From the NCBI GenBank assembly GCA_016704565.1, contig JADIZV010000002.1:1-64000 (forward strand): a DNA stretch of 64,000 nt. Reading direction: 5' to 3'. Both the position numbers and the translations under genes were made by a program. Shown in pieces: positions 25,368 through 33,493 of this stretch (the stretch's first letter is position 1; each line of letters begins with the position of its first letter). The notes under the pieces are model-generated. The model made no database searches. It worked only from the letters and a program-made list of their open reading frames with translations, and was not told the DNA's origin. The stretch comes from Candidatus Phosphoribacter baldrii (GTDB taxonomy: Bacteria; Actinomycetota; Actinomycetes; Actinomycetales; Dermatophilaceae).

Positions 25368-25406
25368 AGGGCGGCATACCGGCGCAGGCGTGGCGTATGC
25401 CGCCCT
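25368..25406. repeat. Perfect 12-base inverted repeat built from two genome motifs
   Basis: AGGGCGGCATAC (25368-25379) and GTATGCCGCCCT (25395-25406) are exact complements around a 15-base loop. It lies between the divergent CapA and tRNA-Thr promoters. Confidence 0.8.
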
Positions 25407-25455
25407 CCCGGACTCCGCGACGCGAACCGGTTTCGTGCGGTGGGGGCCGGGTCCG

Positions 25456-25461
25456 TATACT
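25456..25461 (+). promoter_or_regulatory. tRNA-Thr promoter -10
   Basis: TATACT, a near-consensus -10, lies 28 bases before the mature tRNA 5' end. A weak -35 (TTCGTG, 25432-25437) is 18 bases upstream. Confidence 0.65.
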
Positions 25462-25489
25462 CGGTGCCCGCGCCCCGGCTGGGGCGCAG

Positions 25490-25562
25490 GCCGCCTTAGC
25501 TCAGTCGGCAGAGCGATTCACTCGTAATGAATAGGTCTGGGGTTCGACTCCCCAAGGCGGCT
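25490..25562 (+). tRNA. tRNA-Thr (anticodon CGU)
   Basis: A 73-base cloverleaf. Acceptor GCCGCCT (25490-25496) pairs with AGGCGGC (25555-25561), the discriminator is T 25562, and no CCA is encoded. The D-arm is TAGCTCAGTCGGCAGAGC. The anticodon stem ATTCA/TGAAT holds loop CTCGTAA with anticodon CGT at 25523-25525. The T-arm GGGGTTCGACTCCCC is canonical. It decodes ACG. It stands alone, and the next gene downstream has an unusual composition. Confidence 0.96.
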
Positions 25563-25602
25563 CAGCAGATGCCCTCGACTCCGGTCGGGGGCATTTCTGC
25601 TG
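25563..25602 (+). terminator. Terminator after tRNA-Thr
   Basis: CAGCAGATGCCC (25563-25574) pairs with GGGCATTTCTGCTG (25589-25602), with a small T bulge. Confidence 0.75.
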
Positions 25603-25669
25603 GTCAGTACGGCCCTGTGGCATCGAGCTGCACAGCGTGTTTCTACTCGATGGATGGCACTGTTGCTCC

Positions 25670-26455
25670 ATGGAACCCAACCCTTACGGTGTCGAGTCCA
25701 GCGCGAATGAGGTGGCGGCACGGAGTGCCGTGCGGCTCGCATTCGAGCCCAAAGGAGACATGGTCAACTACCGGCATGAGTTGCGGACGGCGCTCCGCGG
25801 CCTGGGCCGCGCGCACGATCAGGTGCTCCTTGCGGAGTACGCAAGTCCCGACCAGGCGCACGCTGATCTTGAGAATGTCCTGCTCTACAACGTCGGCGCC
25901 AGCGCCTACTCTCACCTCGTCGACTCTGGGGTTATCTGTCGACGACTCCAGAGCACGGACAGCCTTCACCACGTTCGCTACTCGCAGACCGATCAGGTTG
26001 ATTGGCCCGACTTCCACGGAATGGTGCTCGCCACCAGCACCGTGGTGGACGCTCCGCTGAGGTCCAGTCCGCTGAGCTGGTGGCGCGCCTTCCGCGAGGC
26101 CATTCAGCCCGCTTCCGGCCAACACCTTGGGCGGGTGGCTGTCTCGGTGAAACTAGGAAGAGCTCTGCAGGACTATGCGTTGACGGCGCTCGTCAAGCCG
26201 TTGATGGACGGTTTGGTTTCCGCCCTTCACGCGCACGATGGATCCAACGCAGACCACCTCTCGGCGTTGCTGCCCGACGAGCAGGCGTGGGAGCTGATCA
26301 CCGATCCCAGTGCCGCGGTGCTCGGTCGACGTCGGCTGGTTCGTCCGCACGGGCGGGGCCTTGCTTGGAATCCTGCTGACGAGCGCTGTGCCGCCTTCAG
26401 GATCTTGCGCACCACGGAGCCGGAGGCAGTCACGGCTGTGGTGTCCGCCTTTTGA
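25670..26455 (+). CDS. Orphan hypothetical protein downstream of tRNA-Thr, probably acquired
   Basis: A 261-residue soluble protein, or 272 if the ATG at 25637 is used; neither has a clear ribosome site. I do not recognise the family. Visible segments include GRAHDQVLLAEYASPDQAHADLEN, DWPDFHGMVLATSTVV and SPLSWWRAFREAI. The stretch has visibly lower GC and freer third-position use than its neighbours. It lacks the genome-wide GTATGCC motif (none between 25406 and 26980) and sits directly 3' of a tRNA, the classic integration site. No integrase or duplicated tRNA end is visible, so it may be a remnant of an element. Confidence 0.5.
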   Translation: MEPNPYGVESSANEVAARSAVRLAFEPKGDMVNYRHELRTALRGLGRAHDQVLLAEYASPDQAHADLENVLLYNVGASAYSHLVDSGVICRRLQSTDSLHHVRYSQTDQVDWPDFHGMVLATSTVVDAPLRSSPLSWWRAFREAIQPASGQHLGRVAVSVKLGRALQDYALTALVKPLMDGLVSALHAHDGSNADHLSALLPDEQAWELITDPSAAVLGRRRLVRPHGRGLAWNPADERCAAFRILRTTEPEAVTAVVSAF

Positions 26456-26518
26456 CCACCCCAGGGGGATGACTCAAGCAGGGCCAACAGACTTCGCGGT
26501 CCACGTTCAGCCTGACTC

Positions 26519-26553
26519 TTGACAGTTCGTCCACCTAGTATGCAATATATTGC
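26519..26553 (+). promoter_or_regulatory. Promoter of the gntR-acdS operon
   Basis: TTGACA (26519-26524), an 18-base spacer, and CAATAT (26543-26548), which ends 5 bases before ATG 26554. The -10 and start codon lie inside the palindromic operator. Confidence 0.6.
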
Positions 26554-26555
26554 AT
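26540..26555. promoter_or_regulatory. Perfect 16-base GntR operator overlapping the start codon
   Basis: ATGCAATATATTGCAT is a perfect palindrome in an otherwise GC-rich region. Its last bases are the first two of the gntR ATG. A bound dimer would block both the -10 and initiation, so this looks like an autoregulatory operator. Confidence 0.8.
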
Positions 26556-27228
26556 GCCCACGGAGCATCGACTTGAGCCGGTCCACCGGCCGTTGCTGCG
26601 TGACGAGGTCTACGGGCGGCTTCGGGACGCGATCGTCGACGGCACCCTGGCCCCGGGCGAGGTCCTGCGCGACGGCGACCTGGCCGGCTGGCTCGGCGTG
26701 AGCCGCACCCCGGTCCGCGAGGCGCTGCTGCGGCTCGGCCAGGCCGGGCTGGTGCACCCCACGCCCGGGCGCTCGACCATCGTCGCGACCCTGGACCGCC
26801 GCGAGATCCGCAGCGCCCAGTCGGTGGTCGCGGCGATGCACCGCCTGGCCGTCCACGAGTCGGTCGCCCTGCTCACCGCAGCCGACCTCGCCGCGATGCG
26901 CGCCGCCAACGACCGGTTCGCGGCAGCTCTGCGGGCCGGCGACGTTGACGCGGCGTTGGCTGCGGACGACGAGTTCCACGGCATACCGGTTGCGGCTGCG
27001 GGCAACCCCGCGATCTGCACGGTGCTCGATCAGTTCACCCCCGTGCTGCGGCGACTGGAGCGCCTGCGGTTCGGGTCGCTCACCGGGCGCACGTCGGTGA
27101 GCCTGCACGCGCGCCTGCTCCACCTGTGCGAGACCGGCGACGTCGAGGCTGCCGCCGCTACCGCCCACGAGACCTGGCAGACCCTCACCCCGCTGTTGGA
27201 CACCTTGGACACCTTGGAGACCTCATGA
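26554..27228 (+). CDS. GntR/FadR-family regulator of acdS
   Basis: A 224-residue regulator. The N-terminal winged helix is clear (YGRLRDAIVDGTLAPGEVLRDGDLAGWLGVSRTPVREALLRLGQAGLV). The C-terminal FCD domain is all-helical with metal-site-like residues DDEFHGIP and LHARLLHLCETGD. It overlaps acdS by four bases and has a perfect palindrome at its own start. Neighbouring GntR regulators have been reported for actinobacterial ACC deaminase genes, in contrast to the Lrp-type AcdR of proteobacteria. The effector is likely ACC or a breakdown product (inference). Confidence 0.88.
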   Translation: MPTEHRLEPVHRPLLRDEVYGRLRDAIVDGTLAPGEVLRDGDLAGWLGVSRTPVREALLRLGQAGLVHPTPGRSTIVATLDRREIRSAQSVVAAMHRLAVHESVALLTAADLAAMRAANDRFAAALRAGDVDAALAADDEFHGIPVAAAGNPAICTVLDQFTPVLRRLERLRFGSLTGRTSVSLHARLLHLCETGDVEAAAATAHETWQTLTPLLDTLDTLETS

Positions 27229-28244
27229 AACTGCACGAGTTCCCGCGCCACCCGCTCACCTTCGGGCCGAGCCCGGTCCACCCGCTCAACCGGCTCTCCG
27301 ACCACCTCGGCGGCGCCCGGATCTGGGCCAAGCGCGAGGACGTGAGCAGCGGGCTCGCCTACGGCGGCAACAAGGTCCGCAAGCTCGAATACATCGTCCC
27401 CGACGTCCTGGCCAGCGGCGCCGACACCCTCGTGTCGATCGGCGGCTACCAGTCCAACCACACCCGCCAGGTCGCGGCGGTCGCGGCATACCTCGGGCTC
27501 AAGTGCCGACTCGTCCAGGAGAAGTGGGTCCCCTGGGAGGACCCGGTCAACGACAAGGTCGGCAACATCCTGCTGTCCCGGATGCTGGGCGCCGATTCGC
27601 GGCTGGACCCGCACGGCTTCGACATCGGCATCCGCGACTCGTGGAAGGAGGCGCTCGCCGAGGTCGAGGCGGGCGGCGGCACGCCCTACCCGATCCCGGC
27701 CGGGGCATCCGAACACCCGCTCGGCGGGCTGGGATTCGCCAACTGGGCCTTCGAGGTGGCCGAGCAGGAGAAGGCCCTCGGCGTCTTCTTCGACACGATC
27801 GTCGTCTGCACCGTCACCGGGTCGACCCACGCGGGCATGATCGCCGGGTTTGCCGCGCTGGAGGACCTCACCGGCGTCCGGCGCCGGGTCATCGGCATCG
27901 ACGCCTCGGCGACCATCGACAAGACGCGCGACCAGGTGGCCCGGATCGCACGGCATACGGCCGAGCTCATCGAGCTGGGACGCGACCTGCGCGACGACGA
28001 GATCACCGTGCTCGAGGGGTGGGCGGGCGACCTCTACGGCATCCCCGTCGACTCGACGATGGAGGCGATCCGGCTCGGGGCACAGTTCGAGGCGATGATC
28101 ACCGACCCGGTCTACGAGGGGAAGTCGCTCGCCGGCCTCGTCGACCTCGTCCGCAGCGGCGACATCCCGGCGTCCTCGACCGTCCTCTACGCGCACCTCG
28201 GCGGGCAGCAGGCGATCAACGCCTACCACCGGCTGTGGTCGTGA
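27225..28244 (+). CDS. acdS: 1-aminocyclopropane-1-carboxylate (ACC) deaminase
   Basis: A 339-residue PLP enzyme, the usual AcdS length, and close throughout to the family pattern (EFPRHPLTFGPSPVHPL at the start). The PLP Lys is in AYGGNKVRKLEY (near residue 51), with SIGGYQSNHTRQVAAVAA and TVTGSTHAG. The residues separating true ACC deaminase from D-cysteine desulfhydrase are present: Glu in DPVYEGKS and Leu in YAHLGG. It breaks the plant ethylene precursor ACC into 2-oxobutanoate and ammonia, a trait of plant-associated bacteria. It is translationally coupled to the upstream GntR gene. Confidence 0.93.
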   Translation: MKLHEFPRHPLTFGPSPVHPLNRLSDHLGGARIWAKREDVSSGLAYGGNKVRKLEYIVPDVLASGADTLVSIGGYQSNHTRQVAAVAAYLGLKCRLVQEKWVPWEDPVNDKVGNILLSRMLGADSRLDPHGFDIGIRDSWKEALAEVEAGGGTPYPIPAGASEHPLGGLGFANWAFEVAEQEKALGVFFDTIVVCTVTGSTHAGMIAGFAALEDLTGVRRRVIGIDASATIDKTRDQVARIARHTAELIELGRDLRDDEITVLEGWAGDLYGIPVDSTMEAIRLGAQFEAMITDPVYEGKSLAGLVDLVRSGDIPASSTVLYAHLGGQQAINAYHRLWS

Positions 28245-28301
28245 CGGCCCCCGCGCAACACAGCGAATGACATTGGTCGCGGGCGGGCGGCATACGCGTG
28301 C

Positions 28302-28673
28302 TCAGCTGCCGCCTGCCAGCCGACCATTGGTATGCCGTGTGCGCGCGGGCGGGAGCGGCAGGTCGAGCATCCCGCCCGCCGGGTCGGCCGCCAGCAGGTC
28401 CACGTATGCCGCGACCGCCCGGATCCGCTCGCCTCTCACCTGGGCGCTGACCGAGGGGTCCTCCAACACCTCGACAAGCGACGTGACCAGGGGAGCCGGG
28501 ACGCCGGCCTGGACCAGCCGGTGCAGGTGGGTCGCCATGGGGACCTGCGCGGCGGCATACCGGCGATAACCGAACTCGTCACGAGCGGTCGGTGAGAGGA
28601 GACCGGCCGCCTCGTAGCGGCGCAACTGGGCGACGGACACCCCGGTGAGGCGCGCGAACTCGCCGATCCGCAC
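28302..28673 (-). CDS. Short MerR-family regulator
   Basis: A 123-residue protein from GTG 28673, preceded by GGGGAGG at 7 bases. The MerR helix-turn-helix is visible (IGEFARLTGVSVAQLRRYEAAGLLSPTARDEFGYRRYAAAQV), followed by a short helical region and an unstructured Pro-rich tail. There is no obvious ligand domain. It is divergent from the DUF4921 gene, its most likely target besides itself, and convergent with acdS. Confidence 0.82.
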   Translation of the reverse strand: MRIGEFARLTGVSVAQLRRYEAAGLLSPTARDEFGYRRYAAAQVPMATHLHRLVQAGVPAPLVTSLVEVLEDPSVSAQVRGERIRAVAAYVDLLAADPAGGMLDLPLPPARTRHTNGRLAGGS

Positions 28674-28732
28674 GGTCCACCTCCCCTCGCCGGGTCGGGA
28701 CTCTTGGCCCATGGTAGGACGAAGGGCGTGGC

Positions 28733-28745
28733 TAGCCTGGCCGGT
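28733..28745 (+). promoter_or_regulatory. Leaderless -10 box of the DUF4921 gene
   Basis: TAGCCT (28733-28738), 7 bases, then GTG 28746. This places the start downstream of two earlier in-frame candidates. Confidence 0.6.
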
Positions 28746-30083
28746 GTGATGGAGGCCGACCACCCTTGGCCGGAGCCGCTTCGTCGGATGCCCGACGGGA
28801 CGGTCAAGCAGATCAACCCCTATTCGGGGACCTCGGTGTGGACCGTGCCCGGGCGCGGCAACCGACCGATCGCCTCCGGCCTGCCCGCGCCCGGACCGAT
28901 CGACTCGGCCCTGGACGGGCGGCACTGCGCGTTCTGCGAGCTCCGATATCTGGACACCCCGCCGGAGAAGGCGCGGCTGGTCGCCGACCCCGACGGGTGG
29001 CATCTGTTGCGCGGACTGGGTGCCGACCGGATCGAGCAGTCGGTTGCCCAGTTCCGGCGGATCCCCAACCTGTTCGAGATCGTCGCCTATGACTATTGGC
29101 GGCTCAATTACGGGTTCGAGCCGGGTCGCGAAGCCCGCGAGCACCACGATCGCTATCTGTCGTCCGAGCCCGGCCGTGCCCATGTCGAGCGCATGGTCCG
29201 CACCCGGGCGATGGCTGGAGGAATGAGCGAAGCCGAGTGGGCGGGGCTGACAACGCACGACAAAGCCCAGCGAGCGATGTCGTTCTTCGCTGGCACCCAC
29301 GACGTCATCGTCGCCCGGCGTCATTTCGTCGAGGGCGCGACGACGACCGACCAACTGGCCGGTTCGGGGTCGCTCACGCCCGACGAGCACGCGGCATACA
29401 TCCGGTTCACGGTGGAGGCACTGCGCTCGCTCTACGACGCGAACCGTTATGCGCGCTTCGTGGCGGTCTTCCAGAACTGGCTGCGGCCCGCGGGCGCGTC
29501 GTTCGACCATCTGCACAAGCAGTTGGTCGCCGTCGATGAGCGCAGCGTCCGGACCGAGCACGAGCTGCGGCGCTTGCGGGACAACCTCAACCTCTACAAC
29601 GAGTTCGCGGTCGACTACGCCGCGCGGCAGAACCTCATCGTCGCCGAGAACCCGTATGCCGTGGCCTTCGCCGGGTTCGGCCACCGGTATCCGTCGCTGG
29701 AGATCTACAGCAAGAGTGAGTTCGCGCGGCCGTGGGAGCAACCGGCGGAGGACCTTCGGGGGTTCTCGGACCTGCTGCATGCCTGTCATGCGGCGACGGG
29801 TGCAGCCGTGCCCTCGAACGAGGAGTGGCACTACCAACCGCCCGACGTCGATCTGCCGATGCCCTGGCGGACCGTCCTCAAGTGGCGGGTGTCGACGTTG
29901 GCGGGGTTCGAGGGCGGGACCAAGATCTACCTCAACACCATCGACCCGTGGCATCTGCGAGATCGGGTGGTCCGGGAGTTGTTCGTGCTGCGTGAGCACG
30001 GGCGGATCGCCCCGGACCTCAAGATCGCCACCGAGTGCACCTGTCGGCCCAACTCGTTGAAGTACAACCCGCTGCTGCACTGA
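28746..30083 (+). CDS. DUF4921-family protein (GalT/HIT-like)
   Basis: A 445-residue protein resembling galactose-1-phosphate uridylyltransferase and HIT-superfamily nucleotidyltransferases. It has an early CAFCELRY zinc-like pair, VFQNWLRPAGASFDHLHKQLVAV (the HxH active-site region, here DHLHKQ), and a second cysteine/histidine region near the end (TECTCRPNS). DUF4921 members have no proven reaction; a nucleotidyl- or phosphoryl-transfer is a reasonable inference. The neighbouring divergent MerR gene may control it. Confidence 0.75.
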   Translation: MMEADHPWPEPLRRMPDGTVKQINPYSGTSVWTVPGRGNRPIASGLPAPGPIDSALDGRHCAFCELRYLDTPPEKARLVADPDGWHLLRGLGADRIEQSVAQFRRIPNLFEIVAYDYWRLNYGFEPGREAREHHDRYLSSEPGRAHVERMVRTRAMAGGMSEAEWAGLTTHDKAQRAMSFFAGTHDVIVARRHFVEGATTTDQLAGSGSLTPDEHAAYIRFTVEALRSLYDANRYARFVAVFQNWLRPAGASFDHLHKQLVAVDERSVRTEHELRRLRDNLNLYNEFAVDYAARQNLIVAENPYAVAFAGFGHRYPSLEIYSKSEFARPWEQPAEDLRGFSDLLHACHAATGAAVPSNEEWHYQPPDVDLPMPWRTVLKWRVSTLAGFEGGTKIYLNTIDPWHLRDRVVRELFVLREHGRIAPDLKIATECTCRPNSLKYNPLLH

Positions 30084-30348
30084 TCGCGCGCCCGGGCTTC
30101 CGGTCTTCGTTATCACATCGTTATCCGAGTCGAACACTCGGCCGAATTCACGCGCTCATCTGCGAAAAAACAACGGTGTCATTCCGCGAATAACACGCTT
30201 GTCATTTTTGAAACCCGGCGTGTCGCAACGTGATTGGAGTGAGCGCTGTTTCGCGTGTGACGAATGAGTTCTACTCTCGGAGGCGTCCTGGGGGAGAGGT
30301 TGCGGGCAATTCGGGAACCCGCCATTTGGCAGCGAAGGAGTGCGTGGC

Positions 30349-31749
30349 GTGGCCAACACACGACGGGCTGTCCGGCGCACGCTGCGCTGGGCCGTGTCGG
30401 GTTGTGCTGCGGCGGCACTGGTCGGGACCAGCATCGCCTCCGCGGCCGCCGATCCGACTCCGGTCGTCCCGTCTGCGGCGCAGGTGGCCGCGGCGCAAGC
30501 CGCAGCCGCTTCCGCTGCCACTCAAGCGAGTGTGATCGACGCTGAGTTGGCGGCCGCGCGTGCAACCCTGCAGGACCAGCAGGAACGTGCCGGGGCCGCG
30601 GCGGAGGAATACAACCGCACTGTCGAGGAACTTGACGAGGCCATCGCCCAGAGCACGGAAGCAACCACGAAAGCCCTCGCGGCCGCGGTCGCCGCCGACG
30701 AGGCCACCCTTGCGCTCTCCCGGTATGCCGCCGAGGTGTTCCAGAGCGGTGGCGGGTTGGGGCAGCTCGACGTGTTCTTCGGGGCAGGCGGTCCCGGGCT
30801 GACCCTTGAGCGGGCTGCGGGCCTAGAAGCGGTCGGCGAAGAACGTGCCCGGGTGATGCGGGAGGCCACCGAGGCCCGACACCTGGCGACCATGTTGCAG
30901 CAGGCGGCGACCGAGGCGCAGGAACGTCAGCAACGCGCTGCCGACGCCGCCCGGAGGGCTCGCGACATCGCCCAGCGCGACAACGACGCCGCGGCAGCGG
31001 CGGCTGCGAGTGTGGCGACCCGGCAGGAGCAGGCGTTGGCCCAACTGGCCACCTTGCGCAACACCTCCGTCGAGCTCGAGCGCCAACGCCAGGAAGGTCT
31101 CGCGGCGATCGAGGCCGCGCGGATCGCCGAAGAGGCCCGGCGCAAGGCCGCTGAGGAGGCGGCCCGCAAGGCAGCCGAGGAAGCCGCTGCCCGCAAGGCC
31201 GCAGAAGAGGCAGCCGCTCGCAAGGCCGCCGAGGAAGCCGCTCGCAAGAGGGCTGAGGAAGACGCCAAGAAGGCGGCCTCAAGCCCGACGACGGCTCCGA
31301 AGACCTCGACATCCTCCACGACCAAGCCGACCACATCACCGACGTCGTCGCCCTCCCCGAGCACGCCGGTCGGGCCGGCGCCGGCTCCCAAGGCCGGTGT
31401 CGACGCCGTCATCGCCTTCGCTCGTGCTCAGTTGGGTGAACCCTACGTGTGGGCGTCAGCAGGCCCTGATTCGTGGGACTGCTCGGGTCTGACGATGATG
31501 GCCTGGGCCCAGGCAGGCGTGAAGCTGTCGCATTACACGGGAAGCCAGTACAAGCAGACAGCCCGGGTCCCGGTCGACGAGCTGAAGCCAGGCGACCTCG
31601 TCTTCTTCGGCCCGAGCGTTGCCGGCATCCACCACGTGGGCCTCTTTATCGGCAACGGTCAGATGATCCACGCGCCCTACACCGGCACCGTGGTCAAGAT
31701 CTCCACGATCTGGCGCAAGGACCTCATCCCCTACGGGGGCCGCCCCTGA
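30349..31749 (+). CDS. NlpC/P60 peptidoglycan endopeptidase (RipA-like)
   Basis: A 466-residue secreted hydrolase. GTG 30349 is preceded by AAGGAG at 8 bases. Order: signal peptide (about 1-33, cleavage near ASAAADP), a long coiled coil (35-250) rich in Ala/Glu, an (A/E/K) repeat region EEAARKAAEEAAARKAAEE (about 255-305), a Thr/Ser/Pro linker, and the C-terminal NlpC/P60 domain. Catalytic Cys is in SWDCSGLTMMAW and His in GIHHVGLF. It cuts peptide stems of the cell wall, and the coiled coil probably keeps it inactive. The 265 bases upstream are AT-rich and hold its promoter; I see no clear riboswitch there. Confidence 0.92.
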   Translation: MANTRRAVRRTLRWAVSGCAAAALVGTSIASAAADPTPVVPSAAQVAAAQAAAASAATQASVIDAELAAARATLQDQQERAGAAAEEYNRTVEELDEAIAQSTEATTKALAAAVAADEATLALSRYAAEVFQSGGGLGQLDVFFGAGGPGLTLERAAGLEAVGEERARVMREATEARHLATMLQQAATEAQERQQRAADAARRARDIAQRDNDAAAAAAASVATRQEQALAQLATLRNTSVELERQRQEGLAAIEAARIAEEARRKAAEEAARKAAEEAAARKAAEEAAARKAAEEAARKRAEEDAKKAASSPTTAPKTSTSSTTKPTTSPTSSPSPSTPVGPAPAPKAGVDAVIAFARAQLGEPYVWASAGPDSWDCSGLTMMAWAQAGVKLSHYTGSQYKQTARVPVDELKPGDLVFFGPSVAGIHHVGLFIGNGQMIHAPYTGTVVKISTIWRKDLIPYGGRP

Positions 31750-32767
31750 GGTAGGTCGCGTTCGTCGTGCGACCTGACGGATCGGTGAAGACGAAGTTCG
31801 CGGCCTCCGCGTTGACCGTGTAGTCGATCCGTCCCGCCTTCCCGTCGATCGAGTAGTCCAGCCGGTAGCCGTCCGTGCCCACCGCGGTGAAGCCGGTGAT
31901 CGTCGCTCCCCTCAGGGGTGCACCAGCCGGCCGGAACGGTTGGGTCGTCGGCTGCGGCTCGATCTGATCCTGGGCGACCACGACGACCCCGTGGAGGCCA
32001 CCGTTGATGTACGGGTAGGTGTTGGAGGCGTGGTAGTGGTATCCACCCGTGCCCTCGTGGCCGTTGAACTCGTCCAACCCATTGACTGCCGACCCGTCCG
32101 ACTCGGTCAGCCCGTAGATGGGGAAGCCATCCAGGGCCCAGGCGATCGGCGACGAGGTGCCGACTCGGCCCAGCAGGTGCAGCGGAGCGACGTGATAGTG
32201 GTAGTCGTCAGCCCGACCTGAGTGCCCTCCCCAGTGGTCAAGCTCGCCGGCCAGGAATGCGTCATCCCCCCGGTTGTTCAGCGCGTTGAAGATCGGAACG
32301 CCATTGACGGCCAAGGCAATTGCGCCGCGATAGAGCGACGTGCGCGCGGACACCGGATGATCGGACACTCTGGGATTCCGGGGGATCTGCCACGCGTTGT
32401 CCCCAGAGTACGGCTGTGGGGTGGGGACCTGTTGTTGCCAGCTGGTGATACCCACCATCATGCCGTGCAACGGCATACCAGAACTCTGCACGAGCCACAT
32501 GTCCGGCCGCGCGAGGACCGTGACCGAGTCGGCGAACTCGGCGAACCCCGCAGGTAATCCCGAGCCGTTCGACGTGCCCGCGCTTCCCGGAACGCGGGCG
32601 AGGCCCGACCCCGTCTCCGCGGGCACGCCCGGGCGCTCCGCCACACACGAGGCCAACAGAAGAGCACCGACGCTGCCTCCCGCTGCGACGAGCAACGAAC
32701 GGCGGGTCACCGGACGACCGATGGGGTGGTCATGCGGGTGACTCGGGGACTGGCTGAAGGAACCCAT
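31724..32767 (-). CDS. YHYH-domain exported protein (Tat/lipoprotein signal)
   Basis: A 347-residue protein with a twin-arginine signal (TRRSLLVAAGG) ending in a lipobox-like LLAS-Cys near residue 42. The mature domain contains two YHYH motifs (DDYHYHVAP and GGYHYHASN) and the conserved GFPIYG and NGLDEFNGH segments. YHYH proteins are periplasmic or surface proteins of unproven function; the His clusters suggest metal binding, perhaps copper or iron. Its last 26 bases overlap the NlpC gene tail-to-tail. Confidence 0.82.
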   Translation of the reverse strand: MGSFSQSPSHPHDHPIGRPVTRRSLLVAAGGSVGALLLASCVAERPGVPAETGSGLARVPGSAGTSNGSGLPAGFAEFADSVTVLARPDMWLVQSSGMPLHGMMVGITSWQQQVPTPQPYSGDNAWQIPRNPRVSDHPVSARTSLYRGAIALAVNGVPIFNALNNRGDDAFLAGELDHWGGHSGRADDYHYHVAPLHLLGRVGTSSPIAWALDGFPIYGLTESDGSAVNGLDEFNGHEGTGGYHYHASNTYPYINGGLHGVVVVAQDQIEPQPTTQPFRPAGAPLRGATITGFTAVGTDGYRLDYSIDGKAGRIDYTVNAEAANFVFTDPSGRTTNATYLRGGPRRG

Positions 32768-32891
32768 GGCGCGAGACAAGCCGCGACGTGTTAGACGCCG
32801 CTGTGTTGGGCCTGTGTGATCGACCCTGTGCTCGCTCTCACAGCGGGGGACCTCGCGGCTACCGGCTGATCCGCAGTGGCTCGTCCCAGTC

Positions 32892-33413
32892 CTAATGGGA
32901 GTCGGTCGGCCGCCAGCGGGCGGTCGTGTGGCCGGCGGTCTTGGCCCGCTCGATCGCCTCGATGATGACGCGCTCGGCAACGACCCGGCCGAACCAGCGC
33001 GAGCTGTCGACCGACTTGCCGGGCTCCAGGTCCTTGTAGGTGTTGAAGAAGTGCCCGATGGCCGCGGTCTCGAACTTGTTCACCTGGTCGAGCTCGGTGA
33101 TGTGAGCCTGCCGCGGGTCACCGGCCGGGATGCACAGGATCTTGTCGTCGCCACCGGCCTCGTCGGTCATCTGGAACACGCCGATCGCACGCGCCCGCAC
33201 GACACAACCCGGGAAGGTCGGCTCGTCGAGCAGCAGCACGGCGTCGAGCGGGTCGCCGTCTTCGCCGAGGGTGTCCTCGATGTAGCCGTAGTCACCCGGA
33301 TAGGCCATCGACGTGAACAGCATCCGGTCCAGCCGGATCCGCCCGGTCGCGTGGTCCACCTCGTACTTGTTGCGGTGTCCCTTGGGGATCTCGATGGTGA
33401 CGTCGAACTCCAC
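32892..33413 (-). CDS. ppa: Inorganic pyrophosphatase (soluble, family I)
   Basis: A 173-residue enzyme hydrolysing PPi to two phosphates. The start GTG 33413 matches the well-known actinobacterial N-terminus (EFDVTIEIPKGHRNKYEVDH). The catalytic signature DGDPLDAVLLL and the residues in YPGDYGYIEDT and GDDKILCIPAGDPR are intact. A -10 (TAGGCT on the minus strand, about 33477-33482) gives a short leader of roughly 55 bases. It is divergent from dacB. Confidence 0.95.
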   Translation of the reverse strand: MEFDVTIEIPKGHRNKYEVDHATGRIRLDRMLFTSMAYPGDYGYIEDTLGEDGDPLDAVLLLDEPTFPGCVVRARAIGVFQMTDEAGGDDKILCIPAGDPRQAHITELDQVNKFETAAIGHFFNTYKDLEPGKSVDSSRWFGRVVAERVIIEAIERAKTAGHTTARWRPTDSH

Positions 33414-33493
33414 GTCCGTGCCCCTCTTCGCTGGTCTCGGGTGACCTACGCTTTCGGTTGTCGTCGGTCTCATCACAGCCTAGGGGGTGCCGC

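Noticed and set aside
25563..26553. An integrated element with attachment sites after tRNA-Thr
   Set aside because: No integrase, no repeated tRNA 3' end and only one gene are visible, so an element boundary cannot be drawn.
30084..30348. A ydaO-type (c-di-AMP) riboswitch before the NlpC/P60 gene
   Set aside because: Such riboswitches are common before actinobacterial wall hydrolases, but I could not find the conserved core or pairings in this sequence.
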